Shown here: positions 1 to 8,322 of the stretch, in pieces
How the letters are laid out: each line of letters starts with the position of its first letter
Numbering within the stretch: the stretch's first letter is position 1
Assembly (NCBI RefSeq): GCF_002150765.1
Contig: NZ_MUYM01000028.1
Span: forward strand, 130,815-194,814
Length of the DNA stretch: 64,000 bases
Source: Lentzea kentuckyensis
GTDB lineage: Bacteria; Actinomycetota; Actinomycetes; Mycobacteriales; Pseudonocardiaceae
Direction of reading: 5' to 3'
Program-made: the position numbers and the translations under genes
The notes under the pieces: generated by a model
What the model was told of the DNA's origin: nothing
Database searches by the model: none
What the model saw: only the letters and a program-made list of their open reading frames with translations

Positions 1-1
1 G

Positions 2-1051
2 CAGACCCATGCGATCGCGATCGGCTCCGGCGTGTGCACGACGGCGAACGGAACCTGCTCGATGCCGGTCACGGACGTCACGGTGCGCGACGTGGTCTTC
101 GCCCATCCGTCGACGCCCGGTGCACGCAAGGGCGACTGCATCCGGCTGCTCGGCAACACCCAGGCCACGGCGGTCAGGCGCGTGACGATCACGGGCGGGT
201 CGTTCGTCAGCTGCGCGCGCTCCGGGATCGGCGTGCAGCGCAACGTGTTCTCGCTGGCGGTACTGGGAAACCACTTCGGCGAGCAGATCGGCGACACCGC
301 CTTCGACGGGGAGGCCACCGGCGGTGACTGGGACGACGGCCTGCGGCTGGAGGGCAACTCCTTCGCCGACTCGAGGGTGACCTCCAGCGTCGCGCTGTCG
401 ACCTACCGGCACGTCACGATCACCGGAAACACCTTCGGCGGCAAGGGACTCGCCCTCTACCGGACCGAGGACGTCGTCGTCACCGGCAACACGTTCGACG
501 TCACGGCGGGGACCGGAGGCGGAGTCATCGACTCGCAGAACATCGCCACCCGGAACAAGATCACCGGCAACATCATCCGGCGCCACGGCGTGTCCGGTCC
601 TGGCATCCGGATCACGCCGCACAGCGGCGGCATCCCGGCCCAGGTGACGGTGGCCGGCAACACGATCGTCGCGGACGGCAACGCGGACGCGATCTACGGC
701 GACTCGGTGCACGAGATCGGCATTCGCGACAACGACATCACGTTCACCGAAGCGGCCCCCGACGGCTCCGGAATCACGCTGCAGGGCATCACCGGCCCGA
801 TCGAGGACGCGATGATCACCGGCAACACGGTGACCGGCGCGAGTCCCTACTTCGCGGCGGTCCGGCTCGACTCACGGCCCGAACCGTTCCGCGGCGTCAC
901 AGTCGCGCTCAACTCGTCGCGCGGTGCCACCCGCTCACTGCAGTGCTCACAGCGTGCGCCGGGCGGCTTTCCGCCGTCGATCATCTCCACCGGCAACCGC
1001 TGGAACGTCGCGCCGACCTGCTCGGTCGCCACACTTCAGCCAGGTCAATGA
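2..1051 (+). CDS. Right-handed parallel beta-helix repeat protein, 5' end outside window
   Basis: The reading frame is open to the window edge, so the N-terminus is missing; the visible part is about 350 residues. It is built from many repeats of the type ITGNTF, VTGNTF, VAGNTI and ITGNTV, with an Asn ladder every 20-30 residues. This is characteristic of pectate-lyase-like right-handed beta-helix proteins. Such proteins are usually secreted and bind or cleave polysaccharide; no catalytic residues can be assigned here. A 10-bp stem-loop follows about 60 bases after the stop. The fold is well supported, the substrate unknown. Confidence 0.8.
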   Translation, partial: QTHAIAIGSGVCTTANGTCSMPVTDVTVRDVVFAHPSTPGARKGDCIRLLGNTQATAVRRVTITGGSFVSCARSGIGVQRNVFSLAVLGNHFGEQIGDTAFDGEATGGDWDDGLRLEGNSFADSRVTSSVALSTYRHVTITGNTFGGKGLALYRTEDVVVTGNTFDVTAGTGGGVIDSQNIATRNKITGNIIRRHGVSGPGIRITPHSGGIPAQVTVAGNTIVADGNADAIYGDSVHEIGIRDNDITFTEAAPDGSGITLQGITGPIEDAMITGNTVTGASPYFAAVRLDSRPEPFRGVTVALNSSRGATRSLQCSQRAPGGFPPSIISTGNRWNVAPTCSVATLQPGQ

Positions 1052-1111
1052 AAAACGGTGCTGACCGGGCGAACACCTGACCGGACGGTGTGAACGGGCT
1101 CTCTTCCGGCG

Positions 1112-1143
1112 GAGGTCCTGCTGTCGCGAGGCGGCAGGACCTC
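1112..1143 (+). terminator. Stem-loop downstream of the beta-helix gene
   Basis: GAGGTCCTGC (1112-1121) pairs perfectly with GCAGGACCTC (1134-1143) across a 12-base loop, 60 bases after the preceding stop codon. There is no clear U tract, which is common for actinobacterial terminators. Confidence 0.5.
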
Positions 1144-1195
1144 AGGAGTTCGAAAATCGGACGACGTGAGGGCGTTGACCTGCGAACCTGGGGCG

Positions 1196-1549
1196 ATGAC
1201 GGCATTTTCCTGTGGGGCCTGCGGGGTGATGGTGACGGTCGATCTCGTCGAGATCCCATTCCCAGGTGACGCGGGAACCAGCGACGAGCATGCAGACCCC
1301 CAGCCGCGAGTACGCCAGGGCACATTCGTCCTCGACCCTGACCCGTTCGGGCCGCCGCTCGAGCCGTTGCCGGACAACGCTCAGGTCATGGTGTCAGCCG
1401 GACCACGTGGGACCATTCTCGTCCACCCGGACGACGTTCTGGGGCTGCGTCCGCACACGGATGCGAGCCGGCTCCACGGCTGCTGTCGGTTCGACGGCCT
1501 CGATGGTCCAAATCTGCTGGCTTGCGATGGAAGCTGCACCATCGCATGA
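1196..1549 (+). CDS. Conserved hypothetical protein, C-terminus probably lost
   Basis: About 117 residues from the ATG at 1196; a GTG at 1166 is an alternative start. It has a Cys pair (SCGACG) at the N-terminus, a central HPDDVLGL segment and then GCCRFDGLDGPN. From memory this order resembles a family of uncharacterised actinobacterial proteins that usually continue with a further CxCG and DC motif. Here the frame ends shortly after DGPNLLAC, so the C-terminal third is probably lost by frameshift or replacement. Function unknown. Confidence 0.4.
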   Translation: MTAFSCGACGVMVTVDLVEIPFPGDAGTSDEHADPQPRVRQGTFVLDPDPFGPPLEPLPDNAQVMVSAGPRGTILVHPDDVLGLRPHTDASRLHGCCRFDGLDGPNLLACDGSCTIA

Positions 1550-1982
1550 TCGGCTCGATGGCATAGGAGAACGTGCAGACCTGGAGCACGTCCGCCGCGA
1601 CGGACGCGAGTCCGGACCGGGTAGGTATCGCCGCTCGACCACGACGCGCAAGTCGCGCAACACCACGGCCTGGCCGCTGCAAACCCGAGGGCGGTGTCGG
1701 TTGATGTCGCCGACGCTCCGCACCGGGCAGCGTGCTGCGCACACAGCTGCGCCACGTCGTGGCGACCGCCGAGCTGGACACGTCTCGCTCGACGTCATCC
1801 CCTCGATCGCGAGGCCGTGACAACCCGCTCGCGTGAGGAGCCGAAGTGGTGCTGTTGCAGGGGCACGCGCTGACCCCATCGGGTGACCATTCGAGACGGT
1901 GCATTCGCTGAAAGGGTAGAGATTTACGTAAAAGGGAGTTGGTGGCCGGACATGTGGTCGGCCCGTAGGACGATCGCCCCTG
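1550..1982. other. Gene-free stretch, 433 bp
   Basis: No reading frame here has convincing codon use or a recognisable motif. Long minus-strand open frames run through it, but their composition is typical of chance open frames in GC-rich DNA. It probably holds the degraded end of the preceding hypothetical gene and the promoter of the VanZ-like gene. Confidence 0.4.
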
Positions 1983-2027
1983 ATGTTCCAAGACCGTGCG
2001 GTGAATCCTGAAAGGACTCGATGCGAA

Positions 2028-2597
2028 GTGGACGTGTTCGACCCTGTGCCGGTGCTTCCGGTGGTGATTCCCGTGGCGGCGGTGGTCTTTCTGGTGTTGC
2101 TGTGGGTCCTGCACCGGCGTGGCCGTCTCACAGTGCCGCGTGCCTGTGTCGCTCTCGCGCTCTGCGTGTACGTCGCCGGAGTTGTTGCGAACACGGTGTT
2201 CCCGATCTACTTGAGCGCGCCGGCGAGAGAATCGCAATGGAAGGTCTACTTCGGTCTGATCAACGGCTACTCCGTCATTGACGCGGTGACGAACATCCTG
2301 GTGTTCGTGCCTGTGGGCATGCTTGTGCCGCTGCTCCTGGCCAAACCTTCGTGGTGGCGTGTGCTGGTCGCGTCAACGGCGTTCAGCGCGGTGATCGAGA
2401 TGAGCCAGTTCTTCGGCAGCAACCTCGGGAACGGTGGTCACCTGGCCGACGTGAACGACCTGTTCTTCAACGTGGTCGGCGGTGTGCTGGGGTACGGCGT
2501 GTTCTCCCTGCTGAACCGAGTGCCGGCCCTTGCCGCTCTCATCGACCGGTTCCGCTGGGCCGACCCGCGTCCTGTGGTCAGTTCGTCATCGAGGTGA
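2028..2597 (+). CDS. VanZ-like membrane protein
   Basis: About 189 residues from GTG 2028, which has AAAGGA at 2010-2015 upstream; an ATG at 1983 is a less likely start. It has an N-terminal membrane helix, a second helix ending in ANTVFPI, then the typical VanZ core: NILVFVPVGMLVPLLL, a helix with SAVIEMSQFF, and DVNDLFFNVVGGVLGYG. VanZ-family proteins are small integral membrane proteins; some raise teicoplanin resistance, but most have no known role. The gene stands alone and its 3' end overlaps the convergent DinB remnant by 12 bp. Confidence 0.8.
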   Translation: MDVFDPVPVLPVVIPVAAVVFLVLLWVLHRRGRLTVPRACVALALCVYVAGVVANTVFPIYLSAPARESQWKVYFGLINGYSVIDAVTNILVFVPVGMLVPLLLAKPSWWRVLVASTAFSAVIEMSQFFGSNLGNGGHLADVNDLFFNVVGGVLGYGVFSLLNRVPALAALIDRFRWADPRPVVSSSSR

Positions 2598-3006
2598 CCG
2601 GTCCAGCCGGCGGCGGAAGTCCAGCAGGTGGTGCTGCAGCTCGTGCAAGGTGTGCACCGCGACCCAGCGCACAGAACGCTCGACGCTTACGGGTCGGAAC
2701 GGTGAGCGTGCGCTCCCAGTCGCCGTGTCCGAGCAGGTCCAGCACGCGCGTCCCATGGGCTCGGTGACCGGACCGTCGCTGCGCCGGGCTGCGAGCAGCC
2801 GTTCCCGTTGGACCAGCATGACGTCGCGAACGTGGCAGGCGTACTCGATCGGTGACCAGACCTCCGGCAGGGTGCGGGTGCGGAGGCCCTCCCGGTCGTC
2901 GCACAGCAGATCCGCATAGTCCTCCGCGTACTGCTGCGCGAGGCTCGAAGCCTTGTCTCCCAAGTACATGTCGTACTCGAAGTCGCAGTCGGCGCAGTAC
3001 CTTACG
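2586..3006 (-). pseudogene. DinB-family protein with internal deletion and out-of-frame segment
   Basis: The frame reads a CADC zinc-ribbon-like start, then EVWSPIEYACHVRDV, VQRERLLAARR and, at the end, SVRWVAVHTLHELQHHLLD. These are the hallmarks of actinobacterial DinB/YfiT-like four-helix proteins with His metal ligands. Between EPMG and VERS about 60 family residues are missing. The surviving piece RVLDLLGHGDWERTLT is encoded in a different frame, so two frame changes cancel. There is also no start codon close to the CADC motif. The protein made, if any, would lack its central helix; I judge it a pseudogene. Confidence 0.65.
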
Positions 3007-3132
3007 CGCCTACGACATCGCGCGGAGTGTGCGCGGCGGGAAATGCGGTGGAGAGGGCAGAAGAGTCTGACTGAAGGGGAGCCGCCCGAGCGGGATGCGG
3101 TGAGATCGCCCCACACGTTGGGAAGGTATCGG

Positions 3133-3150
3133 CTGTGGGGTGCCAGAACT
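3133..3150 (+). repeat. Left terminal inverted repeat of an integrase-type IS
   Basis: CTGTGGGGTGCCAGAACT matches, in inverted orientation, 17 of 18 bases of the sequence at 8174-8191. It sits 51 bp before the transposase head at 3201, and the partner lies 25 bp after the transposase tail at 8149. Confidence 0.7.
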
Positions 3151-3200
3151 CGGCACTGAGACGCTGAGCTGCGGTGATCAGGTGTTGTCGTCCTGAGGGC

Positions 3201-3785
3201 ATGATCGTGGGCGTGGCGCTGCGACTGCTGCACCTTGTCTTTGTCCGGCTGGGTGTTTGGCTGGTCCTGCGCGGCCGGTTCTCAGCGGCCAAGGACGTCG
3301 AGTTGCTGGTGTTGCGGCACGAAGTCAAGGTGTTGCGTCGAGGTCAGCGCCGTCCTCGGCTGGATTGGGCTGGTTGTGCGGTGCTGGCCGTGTTGGTGCG
3401 GCGGCTACCGGTGTGGCTGCGAGAGCACCGGTTGATGTTCCCAGACACCGTGTTGCGGTTGGCATCGGCGCCTGGTCGCCAAGAAGTGGATCTACCCGAA
3501 CCGGAGTGGTCGCCCGCGGGTCGATGAGACCGTGGTGGCGTTGATCGAGCGTATGGCGCGTGAGAACACCGGGTGGGGTTACCGCCGTATCCAAGGTGAG
3601 CTGCTCAAGCTCGGCTACCGGACGGCGGCGTCGACTGTTCGTCGTGTGCTGAAGCGGCTTCGGATTCCGCTCCAGGCAGCCAAGAACAATCCGCGTCGGC
3701 GCATGATCTCGATGGCCCTGGTGGCCGACCACTTCGTGCGCGGATCCTCGGTGGGGTAATCAACGAGTACAGGTATGCCGCTTGA
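3201..3785 (+). pseudogene. IS transposase remnant: intact head, frameshift, deleted catalytic core, orphan tail
   Basis: The N-terminal part (LLHLVFVRLGVWLVL, ELLVLRHEVKVL) and, after a frameshift near 3470-3500, the helix-turn-helix part ([20 protein letters not shown]) are those of actinobacterial rve-type (DDE integrase) transposases. After about residue 170 the catalytic domain is missing. The sequence then picks up the conserved end [13 protein letters not shown] in another frame, with its stop at 3783-3785. The tail (EYRYAA) is more like the copies near 14.5 and 51.4 kb than the copy at 8.1 kb. This may therefore be a recombinant of two IS types. Confidence 0.75.
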
Positions 3786-3794
3786 GCTGCAGCG

Positions 3795-4157
3795 ATGACT
3801 TTTCGAGCGGCACGGGTGGCGCGCTGTATCGCAGAGACTCCGGATAGAACGCGAGCTTTGACCGGTCTGCTGCAGCACGGTATTGCCGTCGGAGACGTGA
3901 AGACCGCGACGCGACTCTTGGAGTGGACGTCCGCGCTGGCTGCGAGCTCTCGGCCCTGGGAGAAGGCCGTAGATCGACTGGTAGTGCTGGCGGTCCAGGC
4001 GGTCTGGATGAAACGGCCGGTGCAGGCCCTCAGCTTGGTGCTGACCGCCAGAAATCTCGCGCGTGCTGAACGGCAGACCCCTGCAGCGGGTCTGGACATC
4101 ACCGGACAGGTGATGGAACCGGTCTACGGGTTCCGCTCATCGCGATCCGCGCCGTGA
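3795..4157 (+). CDS. Hypothetical protein fragment
   Basis: A 120-residue frame, mainly helical (RTRALTGLLQHGIAVGD, KTATRLLEWTSALAA, EKAVDRLVVLAVQAVW), sits between the IS tail and a membrane-protein pseudogene whose start it overlaps. No family is recognised. The first two thirds have plausible composition, the end reads into foreign sequence. It may be a surviving piece of a longer gene or chance coding. Confidence 0.3.
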   Translation: MTFRAARVARCIAETPDRTRALTGLLQHGIAVGDVKTATRLLEWTSALAASSRPWEKAVDRLVVLAVQAVWMKRPVQALSLVLTARNLARAERQTPAAGLDITGQVMEPVYGFRSSRSAP

Positions 4158-4600
4158 TCCTGCTCGCGCTGGGCACCGTGATGGCGATGTTCTTCGGCGG
4201 CGTGGTGATCCTCTCCTTCTACGCCCTCTACTTCCTGCTGGCCCTGCCACTGCTGGCGCCTGAGCGCCAAGACCCTCGCGATCATCGCTGCCGCACTCGC
4301 CGTAGTCCTGCCACCGCTGGCCCTCGGCCTCAAGTCGGTCCAGGCCGCGCTCAAGGCCTGCGACCCGCTCGACCGCATCGGCGGCGCGGGCGTGCTGGAC
4401 CTCGTGCTGACCGGCTTCTACCCGACGATCCCCTGGATGGCGTTCGTCGTCGCCGGCATGGCACTGGGCCGGCCGGACCTGACCTCAGGCGCCGTACGGC
4501 GGCGGCTGGCCGTGTTCGGCCCTGCCGGGCTCGCGAACCTGCCAGCAGGCCCCCGCGTCCTGGCCCAGCGGGCCGGGGCGCGTCCGAGTTCAAGCCCCTG
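4137..4600 (+). pseudogene. DUF418/DUF1624-type multi-pass membrane protein remnant
   Basis: Two frames carry one protein. The first has AVILLALGTVMAMFFGGVVI and FYALYFLLALPLL. After a shift near 4265 comes SAKTLAIIAAALAVVLPPLA, then FYPTIPWMAFVVAGMALGRPDL and SGAVRRRL. The phrase with a PWM helix followed by GMALGRxDL is typical of actinobacterial acyltransferase-like (heparan-alpha-glucosaminide N-acetyltransferase type) membrane proteins. Both ends are lost and the frame is broken, so it cannot be functional. Confidence 0.6.
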
Positions 4601-5192
4601 GGCATGCTCGTTGACCGGACCGCTCCCCGCCCATGCCCATGCCCAGGATCAACGCGACCGCGTCCTCCGAGCACGCCCCCGGCGTCAGAACCTCCTGCAG
4701 CAGCAGGCCACGGATCGCGGCGATGACGACCGTGGCCCTCGTCAGGGCTTCCCCGGCGCCGAGCCCTTCGCGCTCCGCCAGCGAGGCCAGCATCCTGGTG
4801 AGGTCGTCCAGCGACGAGATGAACTCGCGGAAGTCGTCCGGGCTGTAGGCGGCCAGCCCCACGACGTGGAAGAACCCGCGGATACGCGACAGCTGCTCCG
4901 GGCGGGTGTAGGCCCGCCAAATCGCCAGGACGAGGTCGTCGAATGTCCCCTGCTCGGCCGTCCTGAACAGCGCTTCGTTGTCGCGGTTCCGCTGCGCCCC
5001 GAGCATGGCTGCCAGGACGCCCGTGAGCGACCCGAAGTGGTACCGCATGAGCGCGTGGCTGGTCTCGGTCCGGGCAGCGATCTCGCGGAGTGACGTCTCC
5101 GGTGGCGGAAGGCCGTCGTCGAAGACGTCGAGGAGCCGCGCCAGGAGGCGCTCGCGTGCATCGCCGTTGCGTGCCGTGCTTGACAGAACCAC
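4590..5192 (-). CDS. TetR-family regulator
   Basis: A 200-residue protein with an N-terminal helix-turn-helix (TSLREIAARTETSHALMRYHFGS at about residues 33-56) and a helical ligand-binding domain. The recognition segment with a Tyr-His-Phe signature is typical of TetR proteins. It is divergent from the esterase at 5273, and the 80-bp space between them holds two tandem copies of a 16-bp imperfect palindrome. It is therefore likely to repress itself and the esterase. The ligand is unknown. Confidence 0.85.
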   Translation of the reverse strand: MVLSSTARNGDARERLLARLLDVFDDGLPPPETSLREIAARTETSHALMRYHFGSLTGVLAAMLGAQRNRDNEALFRTAEQGTFDDLVLAIWRAYTRPEQLSRIRGFFHVVGLAAYSPDDFREFISSLDDLTRMLASLAEREGLGAGEALTRATVVIAAIRGLLLQEVLTPGACSEDAVALILGMGMGGERSGQRACPGA

Positions 5193-5200
5193 CCCCCTAG

Positions 5201-5236
5201 TTTATCCATTGGAAAAGGGATTTATCCATTGGAAAA
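5201..5236. promoter_or_regulatory. Tandem operator for the TetR/esterase pair
   Basis: TTTATCCATTGGAAAA occurs twice, at 5201-5216 and 5221-5236, exactly 20 bp apart. Each copy is an imperfect palindrome centred on the middle T (TCCA-T-TGGA core). The AT-rich repeats stand out in the GC-rich background and lie just upstream of the TetR start at 5192. Confidence 0.75.
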
Positions 5237-5272
5237 CCGGCCGGAGGGCTTGTAGGACGTGAAGGACCTTCG

Positions 5273-6121
5273 ATGAGCACCATGTGGCACGGCTGCCTCG
5301 CCGACACCGATTACTTTGAGCTGCGTTCCAGCCGTGGGCACGACTACGGCGTCTGGGTCACCACGCCTCCACGCTATGACCCCGCCACAACGCAGCCGCC
5401 CGTCGTGTACGTGCTCGACGGCAACTGGACGGTGGGCCAGACGGCCCCGCTCATCGTCAGCCAGCAGGACCCCATGCAGAAGATCAAGCCGTACATCCAG
5501 GTCAGCGTCGGCTACGCCGGCGAGGAAGCGGAGCACTGGGCCAGACTGCGTAACAGGGACCTCGTGCCACCCGGTGAGCCCGTCGCCCAGGAGTTCCTCG
5601 ACGCCGTGGAGATGGGAGTCCAGGCGGGCGCGATGACCCGCGAGCAAGCCGACGCCTATCTCGACGAACTGCGCGACACCCAGGGCGACGCGTTCCTGCG
5701 CTTCCTCACCGACGAACTGCACCCCCGGATCGCACGCGACTACAGCACGGCCACGAGAGGTCACGGACTTTTTGGCTACTCCTACGGCGGACTCTTCAGC
5801 CTCTACGCCTGGCTCACCGGCACCACGCTCTTCGAGAGCATCGGAGCCGGCAGCCCCGGCGTCGCCAGCGCGGGCAGCCAGGTCTTCACCCAGATCCAGG
5901 AACTGGGCGACCAGCCGGCCAAGCTCCACGTGACCTTCAACGACCGGGAGCTCCTCGGGAACGTACCCATCTACCAGAACCTCACGAAGAACGCGGCCAC
6001 CGTCCTGCACCGCCTCACCTCCCGCGGCGCGACCGTCACCAGCGAGGTGCTGCGCGAAACGCACGTGACCGGCCTGCAGGCCTCATTCCTCAGCTACCTC
6101 AGGACCTGCCGTGCCCTGTGA
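5273..6121 (+). CDS. Alpha/beta-hydrolase fold esterase (esterase D / Fes-like)
   Basis: A 282-residue protein with VVYVLDGNW near the N-terminus, a nucleophile elbow GYSYGG, and a C-terminal His region (RETHVTG). The layout, with a short N-terminal beta segment and a polypeptide-ester style VLDGN motif, is that of COG2819-type esterases. No signal peptide is visible, so it is probably cytoplasmic. It is transcribed away from the TetR gene through the tandem operator, which suggests substrate-inducible expression. The substrate cannot be predicted. Confidence 0.8.
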   Translation: MSTMWHGCLADTDYFELRSSRGHDYGVWVTTPPRYDPATTQPPVVYVLDGNWTVGQTAPLIVSQQDPMQKIKPYIQVSVGYAGEEAEHWARLRNRDLVPPGEPVAQEFLDAVEMGVQAGAMTREQADAYLDELRDTQGDAFLRFLTDELHPRIARDYSTATRGHGLFGYSYGGLFSLYAWLTGTTLFESIGAGSPGVASAGSQVFTQIQELGDQPAKLHVTFNDRELLGNVPIYQNLTKNAATVLHRLTSRGATVTSEVLRETHVTGLQASFLSYLRTCRAL

Positions 6122-6398
6122 CCTCCAGAACACCTGAGCCAGGGCGATCACGCCGAACACCGCGCTGGCGACACACTTGGATCCGGTGCGTCGGCAACCG
6201 CCCTGCGAGCTTCCGCCCCACCATGACGGCGAACGCGGCCGCGGCGACCGGTGCCAGCCAGCCAGCGAGAGCGACGGTCAGCGGTGACGCCGACCGTCGC
6301 CAGCTACACAGGGCTTGTCCGAACCACGATGGCAGCGCCCTGCTTCCAGACGCGTTCCAGCGGACGTCGAACGGGGGTGGACCGCTGACTTCTGCGGC
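6122..6398. other. Scar region with a minus-strand membrane-protein fragment
   Basis: On the minus strand about 6130-6330 reads hydrophobic pieces (LTVALAGWLAPVAAAAFAVMVG in one frame, SAVFGVIALAQVF in another). They look like the end of a multi-pass membrane protein broken by frameshift. The rest up to the IS3 element shows nothing recognisable. Confidence 0.3.
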
Positions 6399-7280
6399 TC
6401 ACACATGCGACAAAGCGTCAAGTCTTCCTTGCTGCAACGAAAAGCTCATGGACAACCTGTTGTACCAGTCTGCCCATTCCATGAGCGCGAACTCGACCTC
6501 GGCGAGGGTCTTGAACGGGCCGTGCCGGTTGACTACCTCAGTTTTGAACAAGCCGATGATCGACTCCGCTAGAGCGTTGTCGTAGGCATCACCCACCGAG
6601 CCTATAGACGCCGAGAGTCCTTGCAGGGAAAGGGATTCGGTGAACTTCACCGACGTGTACTGACTGCCGGCATCCGAGTGGTGGATCAGTCCGGGCTCGA
6701 CCGGGTAGCCGTAATGATCACGGCGCCACACGGCCATGTTGAGTGCTTTGGACACCAGCGCGGTCGTCTTCGAGTTGGACGCGGTCCAGCCGACGATCGC
6801 GCGGGAGTAGGCGTCGAACACGAACGCCACGTAGGCCCACCCGGCCCACGTGGAAACGTAGGTGAAGTCAGTGACCCAGACCAGGTTCGGCGCGGTCGCG
6901 GTGAAGTCGCGGTTGAGCCTGTCCGCGGCGCGTATGCCATCCTTGACCGGGATCGTGGTGCGCTGCTTGCGGCCTCTGACCACGCCGTTGAGGCCGAGTC
7001 TGCGCATGATCCGGTCCACGGTGCAGAACGCCACGTCGTGACCCTGACGACGCAGGTAATGGGTCATCTTGCGGCGCCCGTACATCTGCTCTGGTTTGCC
7101 CCGCAGGTCGCGCAGGGCGTTCTCCACGTAGGCATCGGTGACATCCTGGGCCGACGGTGGTCGGCGGCGGGCCTTGCGATAGGTCCTGGGCGCGATCTGG
7201 ATTCCGTGCTCGGTGAGCACGTCACAGATTGACTGGACGCCGTAGACCTGGCGGTACTCGTCGATGAAGCCGACGATCAG
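6399..7280 (-). pseudogene. IS3 OrfB (rve integrase domain), C-terminus truncated
   Basis: The frame runs from LIVGFIDEYRQVYGV at the junction with OrfA, with no start codon of its own as expected for a -1 fusion product. It continues through YGRRKMTHYL and the DDE core: WVTDFTYV (first Asp), HSDAGSQYTS (second Asp) and DNALAESIIGLFKTE (Glu). After EWADWYN the family end (NRRLHSSLG and beyond) is replaced by unrelated residues. The catalytic triad is present, but the last roughly 30 residues are lost. Confidence 0.85.
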
Positions 7281-7602
7281 TGGTGCCGCGGATCGAGTTC
7301 CCGCGCGAAAAAGGCCGAGGCCAGCTTCAGGATCTCGTCGGCCTGCTTGAGATCCCGGACTTCCTTCCGCAGCCGCAGCAACTCCTCACGCTCGGCCGGC
7401 GGCAGTCCCTGTGACGGCTGTGCGGCAGGCCGGGAGCCCTCCGCGAGGGCCTTCTTGATCCACACCCGCAACGTCTCGTAGTGCACATCGACCATGGGCC
7501 GATCGGCCTGGCGGCGGCGTACGGAGACTCGTACTCATCGAGTCGCTCAAGGGCCAGGCGCACGGCCTTCTCGCGAACTTCGGGCGGGTAACGCTTCGAC
7601 AT
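7277..7602 (-). pseudogene. IS3 OrfA, frameshifted
   Basis: It starts with MSKRYPPEVREKAVRLAL, the classic OrfA helix-turn-helix start. After AAARPIGP the frame is lost by one missing base and resumes as MVDVHYETLRVWIKKAL, followed by the leucine-zipper segment EREELLRLRKEVRDLKQADEIL. The stop is at 7277. In IS3 elements OrfA binds the ends and supplies the start of the OrfAB fusion transposase; here the frameshift prevents that. Confidence 0.8.
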
Positions 7603-7658
7603 GATGACGACCCATCGTCCTCAAGAACGGAAGCGGTTCTCAAATCCGTGACGGTTCA

Positions 7659-8149
7659 TTCTTCGTGATGGAGGTCGGCACCCGCTACGTCCATATACTC
7701 GGGACCACCTCTAACCCTGACGGGCTGTGGACACTCAGCAGGCTCGCAACTTCCTTATGACGCTTGACGATCGGGCGAACGACGTTCGATTCCTGGTTCG
7801 TGACAGGGCGGGCCAGTTCACGGCGTCGTTTGATTCTGTTCTCAGTGACGCCGGCATCGACGTCGTGAAGATTCCGCCGCGATGTCTGCGGGCCAACTGC
7901 TACGCCGAGCGGTTTGTCGGCACTCTCAGACGAGAGCTCACAGACCGGCTGCTCGTCATCAACGAGCATCACCTGACGTCAGTGCTGAACCGCTACGTGT
8001 CCCACTACAACCACCGACGGCCACACAGAGCGCGGGACCACACTCCACCACGACCCGATTACCCGCTCACAGAATCAGGCAGCGGCGCCGTTCGTCGTCG
8101 GCGAGTACTCGGCGGCTTGATCAACGAGCACGAACCCGCGGCGGCCTGA
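7659..8149 (+). pseudogene. C-terminal half of an rve-type IS transposase, frameshifted
   Basis: One frame reads FFVMEVGTRYVHILGTT up to about 7724. After a one-base shift the next frame continues with TQQARNFLMTLDDRAN, FLVRDRAGQF (Asp), VVKIPPRCLRANCYAERFVG (Glu) and ends VLGGLINEHEPAAA. This is the half missing from the remnant at 3201, and its downstream end repeat at 8174-8191 matches the repeat at 3133. It may be the other half of the same insertion, split by later events, or a separate copy. Confidence 0.75.
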
Positions 8150-8173
8150 GGCGCAGGTCAGACCACCAGGTCT

Positions 8174-8191
8174 AGTTTTGGCACCCCACAG
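8174..8191 (-). repeat. Right terminal inverted repeat of an integrase-type IS
   Basis: AGTTTTGGCACCCCACAG is the inverse complement of the repeat at 3133-3150 with one mismatch. It lies 25 bp beyond the stop of the transposase tail, as expected for an IS end. Confidence 0.7.
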
Positions 8192-8251
8192 GGTCGAGGA
8201 GACCGCGCAGCACGGCCAGGACGTCGCTGTCAGGGCCGCGGTCGCCGCTGC

Positions 8252-8280
8252 GGTTGTACCGGGAAATTTCCGGTACAACC
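8252..8280. terminator. Perfect hairpin between the IS end and the histidine kinase gene
   Basis: GGTTGTACCGG (8252-8262) pairs with CCGGTACAACC (8270-8280) across a 7-base loop GAAATTT. It lies 43 bases past the stop of the minus-strand histidine kinase and is followed on the plus strand by CTTTT. It can serve as terminator for either side. Confidence 0.6.
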
Positions 8281-8322
8281 CTTTTGGCGAATATCAGCTC
8301 TGGTCGCGTCGCCGCTGACGGA

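Larger units (their letters stand above)
6399..7602 (-). mobile_element. IS3-family insertion sequence, inactive
   Basis: The element carries the two-frame organisation of IS3 transposons, OrfA (7602 to 7277) followed by OrfB (about 7280 to 6399) in the -1 frame. OrfA is frameshifted and the OrfB C-terminus is cut. The element separates the esterase region from the tail of an older IS. Confidence 0.8.

Noticed and set aside
1386-2237. Minus-strand open frames under the region before the VanZ gene
   Set aside because: They overlap a better-supported plus-strand gene and have no family motif or consistent codon use.
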